Assembly: GCF_003032475.1 (NCBI RefSeq)
Contig: NZ_CP028369.1
Span: 5,766,001 to 5,830,000 of the forward strand
Length of the DNA stretch: 64,000 nucleotides
Direction: 5' to 3'
Source: Streptomyces sp. P3
Lineage (GTDB): Bacteria; Actinomycetota; Actinomycetes; Streptomycetales; Streptomycetaceae
The notes beneath the pieces were generated by a model. The model had not been told where the DNA came from. It saw nothing but the letters and a program-made list of their open reading frames with translations, and searched no databases. The translations under genes were made by a program, and so were the position numbers. Positions 18,318 to 25,784 of the stretch are shown in pieces; the stretch's first letter is position 1, and the number at the start of each line of letters is the position of its first letter.

Positions 18318-19232
18318 ATGTCAGGACCGCTGGAAGGCCGGGTCGCTCTGGTCGCGGGAGCGACCCGGGGCGCCGGCCGGGGCATCGCCGTGGAGCTGGG
18401 CGCGGCAGGCGCCACCGTCTACGTGACCGGGCGCACCACCCGCGAACAGCGCTCCGAGTACGACCGCCCCGAGACCGTCGAGGACACCGCCGACCTGGTC
18501 ACCGAGGCCGGCGGCCGGGGCGTCGCCGTGCCCACCGATCACCTCGACCCGGCGCAGGTGCGGGCCCTCGTCGAGCGCATCACCGACGAGCAGGGCCGCC
18601 TCGACGTCCTGGTCAACGACATCTGGGGCGGCGAGAACCTCTTCGAGTGGGACACCCCCGTCTGGGAGCACGACCTCGACAAAGGACTGCGGCTGCTTCG
18701 GCTCGCGGTCGAGACCCACGCCGTCACCAGCCACCACGCCCTGCCGCTGCTGCTGCGCACGCCGGGCGGACTGGTCGTCGAGATGACCGACGGCACCGCC
18801 GAGTACAACCGCGACACCTACCGCGTGAACTTCTTCTACGACCTCGCCAAGGCCTCCGTCCTGCGCATGGCCTTCGCTCTCGCCCACGAGCTCGGGCCCC
18901 GGGGGGCCACCGCCGTGGCGCTCACCCCAGGCTGGCTGCGCTCGGAGCTGATGCTGGAGCAGTTCGGCGTCCGCGAGGACAACTGGCGCGACGCCCTCGA
19001 GCGGGTCCCGCACTTCGCCATCTCGGAGACGCCCCGCTACGTCGGCCGGGCCGTCGCCGCGCTCGCCGCCGACCCGGACGTCGCCCGCCGCAACGGACAG
19101 TCGCTCTCCAGTGGCGGCCTCGCCCCGGAATACGGCTTCACCGACCTCGACGGCAGCCGTCCGGACGCCTGGCGCTACCTCGTCGAGGTACAGGACGCGG
19201 GAAAGCCGGCCGACACCACCGGCTACCGCTGA
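18318..19232 (+). CDS. Short-chain dehydrogenase/reductase
   Basis: An SDR oxidoreductase of 304 residues. The cofactor motif is GATRGAGRG at about residues 14-22, the structural motif reads VNDIWGG instead of NNAG, and the catalytic pair is Y and K in FFYDLAKAS. The longer C-terminus (DLDGSRPDAWRYLVEV) marks an SDR subgroup seen in actinobacteria. Substrate is unknown. ATG at 18318 follows GGGAGGCAGGAC, a strong Shine-Dalgarno. The gene ends four bases before the convergent membrane-protein gene, so the two transcripts must overlap or end within each other. Confidence 0.85.
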   Translation: MSGPLEGRVALVAGATRGAGRGIAVELGAAGATVYVTGRTTREQRSEYDRPETVEDTADLVTEAGGRGVAVPTDHLDPAQVRALVERITDEQGRLDVLVNDIWGGENLFEWDTPVWEHDLDKGLRLLRLAVETHAVTSHHALPLLLRTPGGLVVEMTDGTAEYNRDTYRVNFFYDLAKASVLRMAFALAHELGPRGATAVALTPGWLRSELMLEQFGVREDNWRDALERVPHFAISETPRYVGRAVAALAADPDVARRNGQSLSSGGLAPEYGFTDLDGSRPDAWRYLVEVQDAGKPADTTGYR

Positions 19233-19236
19233 GCGT

Positions 19237-19809
<573 letters not shown>

Positions 19810-19992
19810 ACCCGCACGGAACCCTTCCTGACGGCATGATGACGCTCAACGGACGGTCGGATCATTTCACTTCATCTGACGGTCCGGAAGTTCACTGTTT
19901 CGTCACAGACCGGTGCTTACCACAACCACCGCCCCCGTCGGCCGGTCTACGTTGACGAATACGCGAGAACAGTGTCAGGGAGAGGGCAGGTC

Positions 19993-20688
19993 ATGGGGGA
20001 CATACGCAGACGAGGGGCGGTCGTGCTCGGGATCACCGGGCTGGTCGCGCCGTTGACGCTCGCGTTGGGCGCGGCGCCGGCCCAGGCCGCGAGTTGCACG
20101 ACGTCGGCCGGGCCGTACCAGAAGCAGGTGGAGAAGTTCCTCGGCCGGCCCGTGGACGGCAGGCAGTCGGGCGCCGACTGCTCGGCGATCCGGGCGTTCC
20201 AGAACAAGCACGGCATCACGCCGAACATCGGCTACGCGGGGCCCGTCACCTGGGGCGTGATGGACCTCATGAACAAGCAGAAGGCCGTGGGCAACAAGCC
20301 CAACAAGGCGGGCAAGTGCCCCACCAACAAGGGCCGCATCGCCTGCGTCAACCTCACCCTCCAGATCAGCTGGATCCAGGACGGCAGCAGGCTGGTCTAC
20401 GGGCCGGTCCCGGTCCGCACCGGCCGCAACGGCTACGAGACCCGCACGGGGCTGAAGAAGATCTACTGGCGGCACATCGACCATGTGTCGACCATCTACA
20501 ACGTGCCCATGCCCTACAGCCAGTTCTTCGACGGCGGTCAGGCCTTCCACTCGGTCGGCGTCAGCATGTGGAACCCGCCGGGCTCGCACGGCTGTGTGAA
20601 CATGACGAGCACGACCGCCAAGAAGTACTGGTCGCTGCTGAAGAACGGCGACGACGTCTTCGTGTACGGGCGCAAGCCGGGCACCTGA
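19993..20688 (+). CDS. Secreted L,D-transpeptidase (YkuD)
   Basis: A secreted enzyme of 231 residues. A Sec signal spans residues ~1-35 (VLGITGLVAPLTLALGAAPAQA). A short peptidoglycan-binding-like segment follows (KQVEKFLGRPVDGRQSG, then AIRAFQNKHG). The C-terminal YkuD domain carries the catalytic block FHSVGVS...SHGCVNM with the active Cys after SHG. It should make 3-3 peptidoglycan cross-links or attach proteins to the wall. ATG at 19993 is preceded by GAGAGGGCAGG; an earlier GTG at 19972 would add seven unlike residues. The gene is monocistronic by position. Confidence 0.9.
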   Translation: MGDIRRRGAVVLGITGLVAPLTLALGAAPAQAASCTTSAGPYQKQVEKFLGRPVDGRQSGADCSAIRAFQNKHGITPNIGYAGPVTWGVMDLMNKQKAVGNKPNKAGKCPTNKGRIACVNLTLQISWIQDGSRLVYGPVPVRTGRNGYETRTGLKKIYWRHIDHVSTIYNVPMPYSQFFDGGQAFHSVGVSMWNPPGSHGCVNMTSTTAKKYWSLLKNGDDVFVYGRKPGT

Positions 20689-20793
20689 GTCGTGGGCCGC
20701 GCCGCGTCACGCGGCGCGGCCGGACCGGCGTCCGGCTCCGTCGGCGCCGGGCTCCGCGGAGGGCTGAACCGTGCCCTGGGGGTTGACAGATGG

Positions 20794-20811
20794 ACGTGAT
20801 CAGTAACACGT
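20794..20811. promoter_or_regulatory. Inverted repeat ACGTG-N8-CACGT
   Basis: A perfect 5-bp dyad 67 bases before the small gene at 20879, just after a TTGACA hexamer (20783-20788). It may be an operator, or mark an upstream promoter for the small gene. Confidence 0.3.
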
Positions 20812-20865
20812 CCGATATGTCCGATTCATTCGTGATGACTCACGTGGCCTTCACCTCGGACGCCG

Positions 20866-20871
20866 TAAGAT
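20866..20871 (+). promoter_or_regulatory. -10 box TAAGAT of a leaderless gene
   Basis: TAAGAT ends seven bases before the ATG at 20879, so transcription would start at or next to the start codon. No Shine-Dalgarno is present, which agrees with leaderless translation. No clear -35 box was found. Confidence 0.5.
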
Positions 20872-20878
20872 TCACACC

Positions 20879-21049
20879 ATGTCCACCACTGTTGGAACCC
20901 TCTCCGAGCGATCGGCCGCGGAGGTCAACGAGGAGATCAGGGCCCTGTGGCTCCGGTCCGGCGGGACACTGAGCGTCGAGCAGCGTGAGGAGTACCAGCG
21001 GCTCGTCCTCGAGTGGGCCGCCGCACCGCAGCCCGTCGAAGCGGCCTGA
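20879..21049 (+). CDS. Small conserved-looking protein (56 aa)
   Basis: A 56-residue acidic, helical protein starting MSTTVGTLSERSAAEVNEE and ending EWAAAPQPVEAA. Codon third positions are strongly G/C. The sequence (AEVNEEIRALWLRSGG, TLSVEQREEYQRLVLEW) forms two amphipathic helices, and I believe similar small proteins are widespread in Streptomyces, but the function is unknown. A TAAGAT -10 box seven bases upstream implies a leaderless mRNA. The following 180 bases up to the convergent protease gene contain no gene and no clear terminator. Confidence 0.65.
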   Translation: MSTTVGTLSERSAAEVNEEIRALWLRSGGTLSVEQREEYQRLVLEWAAAPQPVEAA

Positions 21050-21228
21050 CCGCCTCCCGGCCACGGGGCCGCCCTCTCGGCGCCCGGCTTCCGTCCACGC
21101 ATCGGCGCTCTTCACCCCCTGACGCACCCACGCCTCCCGGTTCTCACCGCCCCCGGGCTCAGGACTTCGTCCGAGCCCGGGGGCGCCGCCGTGTCCGGCC
21201 CGGGAGCCTCCAGCGGCGCCCGGACGGC

Positions 21229-22626
21229 TCATCCCCAGGTCGCCGAGTAGTACCGCTGATAGGCCTTGCGGTCCTGTTCGGCGCGAATGTACCGGGTCGC
21301 GACCAGAGCGACCATGCTGCCCGCCAGGACCAGCAGACCCGGACCGATGTTCTTCGGGTCGGTGAGCCGGGAGGCGAGGGTCACACTGTCGCCGACACCG
21401 GTCACCGGAGTGGTCGAGCCCGGCGAGGCCGAACCCGGGGAGACCGCCGCCTGGGTGTTGGTGGCGCCCGGCGCGGGCGCGGGGGACGAGGGGGGCGTAC
21501 CGCCCTGGCCGTTGCCGGACGGCGCCGCCACGATCAGCTGGACGCCCAACTGCTTCAGCGCGTCGTCCACCGGCTGGAAGAACGTCGTCCCGCCGGTCTT
21601 GCAGTCGCCGCTGCCACCCGAGGTGATGCCGAGGGCGATGCCCTCGGAGAACATCGGGCCGCCGCTGTCACCCGGCTCGGCGCACACGTTCGTCTCGATG
21701 AGCCCGCCGACCGTGCCCTCCGGGTAGTTCACCGTCGCGTCCAGGCCGGTCACCTCGCCGTCGCGCAGCCCGCTGGTGCTGCCGCTGCGGAACACCCGCT
21801 GACCCACGGCCGCATCGCCGGTGCCCGTGATCCGCACCCCGTTGCCGTTGCCGATGGCGACCACGTCGGCGTTGGCTCCCGCCTTGCCGCTCGCGTACTG
21901 AACCAGTGAGAAGTCGTTGCCGGGGAAGGCGGAGTTGACCGTCTGGCCCACCTGCTGCTTGGCCTGGTTGTCGGCGAACCAGGTCGACCCGGTGGGGCCG
22001 CAGTGCCCGGCCGTGAGGATGAAGTCGCTGGTCCCGTTGGTCACGTTGAAGCCGGCCGAACAGCGCCCGCCGGTCGACAGGATGGGCTGTGCCCCGTTGA
22101 TCCGGGTGGTGAACGTGCCGGTGGTGCGCTCCATGCGCACGAAGCTGCCGATGCCGCCGGCCGTCCGCGTCAGCTTCGACCAGTCCGAGGACGACACGGT
22201 GCTGTCGCCCTGTACGACGATCTGGTTGGACCGGTAGTCCGCCACCCACGCCGTACCGGCCACCCGCGGAGCCGAACGCAGCGCCGCCGTCGCCGACTTG
22301 AGCTCGTTCATGCTGTGCGACACGACCTTCGCGACGGCGCCCGCCGACCGCACGGCCTCGGCCGTCCTCTCGTCGGTGACGCCGACGACGGGTCGCCCCT
22401 CGGAGTCGAGCCAGGTGCCGGCCGTGCGCGCGGTGCCGAACTTCTCGACGAGCGCCGCCCCCGGGTTCGTGACGACGGACTCCGCCGCGCTGCGCGGAAC
22501 CGCCGCCGTGCCGGGCGGCTCGCTCGCCATGGCGGCCTGCGTGACCATGGCTCCTCCCAGGAGCAGTCCGCCGACCGCCGCCAGCCGTGTCACTCGCCGG
22601 ACGGTCCGTCGTCGTACGTGCCTCAT
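21229..22626 (-). CDS. S1 family serine protease with C-terminal membrane anchor
   Basis: A secreted protease of 465 residues. Parts in order: Sec signal (~1-35), pro-region (~36-160), a chymotrypsin-like domain with the triad His in TAGHC, Asp in GNDFSLV and Ser in GDSGGP, then a Pro/Ser/Thr/Gly-rich linker and one membrane helix (IGPGLLVLAGSMVALVATRYI) followed by a short charged tail. Disulphide cysteines occur near the His, near the Ser and at GDCKTGG, as in streptogrisins (S1E/S1D). The anchor suggests a cell-surface rather than freely secreted protease. The ATG at 22626 begins a basic signal peptide (MRHVRRRTVRRVTRL). Confidence 0.88.
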   Translation of the reverse strand: MRHVRRRTVRRVTRLAAVGGLLLGGAMVTQAAMASEPPGTAAVPRSAAESVVTNPGAALVEKFGTARTAGTWLDSEGRPVVGVTDERTAEAVRSAGAVAKVVSHSMNELKSATAALRSAPRVAGTAWVADYRSNQIVVQGDSTVSSSDWSKLTRTAGGIGSFVRMERTTGTFTTRINGAQPILSTGGRCSAGFNVTNGTSDFILTAGHCGPTGSTWFADNQAKQQVGQTVNSAFPGNDFSLVQYASGKAGANADVVAIGNGNGVRITGTGDAAVGQRVFRSGSTSGLRDGEVTGLDATVNYPEGTVGGLIETNVCAEPGDSGGPMFSEGIALGITSGGSGDCKTGGTTFFQPVDDALKQLGVQLIVAAPSGNGQGGTPPSSPAPAPGATNTQAAVSPGSASPGSTTPVTGVGDSVTLASRLTDPKNIGPGLLVLAGSMVALVATRYIRAEQDRKAYQRYYSATWG

Positions 22627-22956
22627 GCCTGGCTCCCGAAACCCTGAACGCGCGGACTCAACACCGCGGGGCCCTCCGGTCGTTGAGCACCCTCACCTCC
22701 ATACGCGCGAAAACCCCGGAGTGTTCAGCCGCGGGTCGCCGGAAGTGACCCGCGGCCGGCATCCGCGCGCCAACGGAGCGAAGACCCGCGGCATCGTGCG
22801 TTCGCGCCCTCTGCCCGGCCTCGCGCACACCGGCGGGAGCGGCGCGTCACACCGGGCCGCAGCGCCCTTCGCACCGCCGGACCGCCGCACCGCCGGACAT
22901 CCGGTCCGGCCGGTCATCCGGGTATTCCGGGGGCGACGTCGACCTGGGGGGTCCGC
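22627..22956. other. 330-bp intergenic region before the protease gene
   Basis: It holds the promoter region of the minus-strand protease gene and the hairpin at 22728-22756. No open frame in it has gene-like features. Confidence 0.5.
22728..22756. terminator. Hairpin after the DUF3800 gene
   Basis: Perfect 10-bp arms GCCGCGGGTC / GACCCGCGGC with a 9-base loop. It lies 200 bases past the stop of the minus-strand DUF3800 gene and 100 bases before the protease start, so it may end the first transcript. No U-tract. Confidence 0.5.
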
Positions 22957-24003
22957 CTATGAAAGGCCCTGGGCGCGGGAGTCGACAGGAGCGGACGGTC
23001 CCCCCGGTTCCCGTGCGGGCCCCAGCCGCGCCCAGCTCCGGGCGTCGCCCCACACGGCCGCCGCGCCGGTGTATGGCCGCAGCAGCGCGGAGAGCGTCGG
23101 GTCACCGCGGCCGTTGAGCTCGTCCGAGGCGATCCGGCGGGCGATGCCGGCCAGGAAGTCCGCGAGCTGCACCCGGGCGTCGAACCGCGAGACGACCAGC
23201 CGGAGCCCCGCGAGCCGGATGCCGCGTCGCCGAGCCTCGCCCTCGATCCAGGCGATCCGCTCCGGGGTGAGCATGTTCTGGCGGTCGTGCGCGAGCCGGA
23301 CCGGACGCCCGCCGTCGCTCCAGTGGGCCGCGGTGTGCAGGATCGAGGGGAGCAGCGGATTGAGGACCGGGGCGAGCACGAACGGACCGTCCTGGATTCC
23401 GGCGCGATAGGCCAGGGCGCGCGGGCGTTCCTCCGACATCCGCGCGAGAACGTCCGCCGCCGGTGTCCCCGGATACCGGCGCCGCAGGACGTCGACCACG
23501 TGGAAGAAGCGCGGCACGGGAGCGTCCGGCACGTCGTCGTGGCGCACCCACAGCAGGTGGTTCGCCGCCTCCAGGAAGGTCGTCCATTCCTCCGCGGTGA
23601 ACGTCCGCCGTCCTTCCCCGAACAGGGAGACGGCCGCCCCGGGATCGTCCAGCAGCAGGTCGACGGCCCGGTCCACGACGTAGAAGGGCTTCTCCACCAG
23701 ATGCACATGTGCGCGCCCGTGCAGCGGCCCCGACGGCGAGAGAAGCCACTCGAGGACGGTCCGGTGCTTCTCCCGGAGCAGATGGTTCGCCTTGTACTCC
23801 TCCGCGGGCGAACGGATCCGGTTCCGGATCTCCTGTACGTGCCCGGCGGCGGACTCGGCCGGCAGCAGCACACTGGCGTGGGCGAACACATCCGTGTTGC
23901 CGCCGGTGAGGTTCTCGCCGTCCGAGCCCGATTCGTCGCAGGCGATCTCCCGGATGCCGGCGGCGTCCGCCGCGACTGTCCCGTTCACGTGATCCCAGGT
24001 CAC
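22957..24003 (-). CDS. DUF3800-like protein
   Basis: A protein of about 348 residues. The N-terminus [19 protein letters not shown] is the characteristic start of DUF3800 proteins, whose first acidic residues (D-E-S-G) resemble the metal site of RNase-H-like nucleases. Other conserved acid-containing blocks are [17 protein letters not shown] and [17 protein letters not shown]. Some DUF3800 proteins are linked to defence or mobile elements, but no such context is present here. GTG at 24003 has a GGGGG seven bases upstream; GTG at 23988 is an equally possible start. The divergent aminotransferase starts only 24 bp away. Confidence 0.7.
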   Translation of the reverse strand: MTWDHVNGTVAADAAGIREIACDESGSDGENLTGGNTDVFAHASVLLPAESAAGHVQEIRNRIRSPAEEYKANHLLREKHRTVLEWLLSPSGPLHGRAHVHLVEKPFYVVDRAVDLLLDDPGAAVSLFGEGRRTFTAEEWTTFLEAANHLLWVRHDDVPDAPVPRFFHVVDVLRRRYPGTPAADVLARMSEERPRALAYRAGIQDGPFVLAPVLNPLLPSILHTAAHWSDGGRPVRLAHDRQNMLTPERIAWIEGEARRRGIRLAGLRLVVSRFDARVQLADFLAGIARRIASDELNGRGDPTLSALLRPYTGAAAVWGDARSWARLGPAREPGGPSAPVDSRAQGLS

Positions 24004-24015
24004 AACACGGCCCCC

Positions 24016-24021
24016 TATCTT
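24016..24021 (+). promoter_or_regulatory. -10 box TATCTT of a leaderless aminotransferase gene
   Basis: TATCTT ends six bases before the ATG at 24028, so the aminotransferase mRNA is probably leaderless. The same bases read AAGATA on the other strand and could serve the divergent DUF3800 gene. Confidence 0.45.
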
Positions 24022-24027
24022 GTGCCC

Positions 24028-25206
24028 ATGACCAGCATCCCGCACGAGACGCCAGGTGAACCGAATCCGCTGAACGCCCTCACTCTCGATCTGCTGCGCC
24101 GCCGCACGAGCGTGAAGTGGCGCGCCCATCCGGCCGACGTCCTGCCGCTGTGGGTCGCCGAGATGGACGTGCCGCTCGCCGAGCCGGTCGTCCGCGCGGT
24201 GACGCGGGCCCTCACGCTCGGCGACACCGGATATCCGTCGGGCACGGCCTACGCGCAGGCGCTGGCCGAGTTCGTCGCCAAGCGCTGGGGCTGGGACGGG
24301 CTCGCGGTCGAGCGGACGGCGATCGTGCCGGACGTGATGCTGGGCGTCGTCGAGATGCTGAAGCTGGTGACCGCCTCCGGTGACGCGGTGGTGGTCAACC
24401 CGCCGGTGTATCCGCCGTTCTTCGCGTTCGTCGCGCACATGGACCGGCGTATCGCCGAGGCGCCCCTCGGCGCGGACGGCCGGCTCGACCTCGACGTGCT
24501 GGAACAGGTCTACCGGCGGGCCGTCGCGGGCGGTCGGCGCGCCGCCCACCTGCTGTGCAGCCCGCACAATCCGACCGGCACCGTGCACACGGCACGGGAA
24601 CTGGCCGCCGTCGCGGCCCTCGCCGACCGGTACGGCGTGCGGGTGGTCGCCGACGAGATCCACGCACCGCTCGCGGCCCCGGACGGCGACTTCATCCCCT
24701 ACCTCGCCGTCCCGGGCGCACAGAGCGGTCTGTCGCTGATGTCGGCCTCGAAGGGCTGGAACCTGGCCGGGCTCAAGGCGGCCTTGGCGATCGCGGGCCC
24801 CGACGCGGCGGCCGACCTCGCCCGCATGCCCGAGGAGGTCGGCCACGGGCCCAGCCATGTCGGCGTCCTCGCCCACACCGCCGCCCTGTCCGAAGGCACG
24901 GCCTGGCTGGACGCCCTGCTCGCCGGGCTCGACGACAACCGCCGTCTGCTCACCGCCCTCCTCGCCGAACACCTGCCCGGCGTCGGGTACCGGCCGGGCG
25001 GAGCGACCTACCTGGCCTGGCTCGACTGCCGGGACCTGGGCCTCGGGGACGATCCGGCCGCGGTCTTCCTGGAGCGCGGCCGGGTGGCTCTCAGCCCCGG
25101 ACCGGACTTCGGCACGGGCGGAGCCGGACACGTGCGGCTGAATCTGGCCACCTCGCCCGAGATCCTCACCGAAGGAGTGCGGCGGATGGCCCTTGCCGTG
25201 CACTGA
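24028..25206 (+). CDS. MalY/PatB-type PLP aminotransferase (C-S lyase)
   Basis: A fold-I PLP enzyme of 392 residues. The PLP lysine is K242 in [10 protein letters not shown], and conserved blocks include [39 protein letters not shown] and LNLATSP with the substrate-binding Arg nearby. The WVAEMDF-like motif and NPTG block mark the MalY/PatB group, which cleave C-S bonds of cystathionine or cysteine conjugates and may also transaminate. It stands alone on its strand. Its ATG overlaps a promoter only 24 bp from the divergent DUF3800 start, and the -10 box position implies a leaderless transcript. Confidence 0.88.
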   Translation: MTSIPHETPGEPNPLNALTLDLLRRRTSVKWRAHPADVLPLWVAEMDVPLAEPVVRAVTRALTLGDTGYPSGTAYAQALAEFVAKRWGWDGLAVERTAIVPDVMLGVVEMLKLVTASGDAVVVNPPVYPPFFAFVAHMDRRIAEAPLGADGRLDLDVLEQVYRRAVAGGRRAAHLLCSPHNPTGTVHTARELAAVAALADRYGVRVVADEIHAPLAAPDGDFIPYLAVPGAQSGLSLMSASKGWNLAGLKAALAIAGPDAAADLARMPEEVGHGPSHVGVLAHTAALSEGTAWLDALLAGLDDNRRLLTALLAEHLPGVGYRPGGATYLAWLDCRDLGLGDDPAAVFLERGRVALSPGPDFGTGGAGHVRLNLATSPEILTEGVRRMALAVH

Positions 25207-25343
25207 GGCCGCTCACCGCCGCCGGCGACGGACCGTCGCGCGGGACCCGCCGGGGTGATGAGCGCGTCCGGGGTGCCTGGCTGGCGCCGTGACCGGAAAG
25301 GTTCACCGGCAAACCTTTTTGGCCACGGCACTAGACTGCGGCC

Positions 25344-25724
25344 ATGGACGACAAGTCGCTCGACCGGCTGGCGGCGGGAAAGTATCTGCTGATCACCAGC
25401 TTCCGCAAGAACGGGACGCCGGTCGCCACCCCCGTGTGGGTGGTGCGCGACGGTGACGCGCTCGGGGCCTGGTCGGCCGCCGACGCCTGGAAGGTGAAGC
25501 GCATCAGAGCGCGCGGGGACGTCCTCGTCGGCCCGTGCGACGTGCGGGGCAACCCGACGGGCGACCAGATCCCGGCCACCGCCGAGATCTGTGACGCGCA
25601 GACCACCGCCCGCTACCGCACGCTGCTCGCCCGCAAGTACGGCGTCGTCGGCAGGCTCACCCTGCTGGGCAGCCGGCTGCGCCGGGGGCTGGACGGGACG
25701 GTGGGCATCCGCATCACGCTGTGA
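25344..25724 (+). CDS. PPOX-class F420/FMN-binding protein
   Basis: A split-barrel protein of 126 residues. The opening KYLLITSFRKNGTPVATPVWVV, the middle WKVKRIRARGDVLVGPCD and the closing YRTLLARKYG are typical of the PPOX-class F420-dependent oxidoreductase family (TIGR03666 type). Such proteins reduce small unsaturated compounds with F420H2, or simply bind flavin-like cofactors. ATG at 25344 lacks a Shine-Dalgarno, and TAGACT at 25332-25337 ends seven bases upstream, which suggests a leaderless mRNA. A strong terminator follows the stop codon. Confidence 0.85.
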   Translation: MDDKSLDRLAAGKYLLITSFRKNGTPVATPVWVVRDGDALGAWSAADAWKVKRIRARGDVLVGPCDVRGNPTGDQIPATAEICDAQTTARYRTLLARKYGVVGRLTLLGSRLRRGLDGTVGIRITL

Positions 25725-25729
25725 GCGCG

Positions 25730-25768
25730 GGAGGGGGCGCGGACCGCCGGACGGTCCGCGCCCCCTCC
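25730..25768. terminator. Bidirectional terminator hairpin
   Basis: Perfect 16-bp arms (25730-25745 and 25753-25768) with a 7-base loop between the convergent PPOX-class and alpha/beta-hydrolase genes. Confidence 0.85.
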
Positions 25769-25784
25769 TGTCGTCGGGGTCGCG

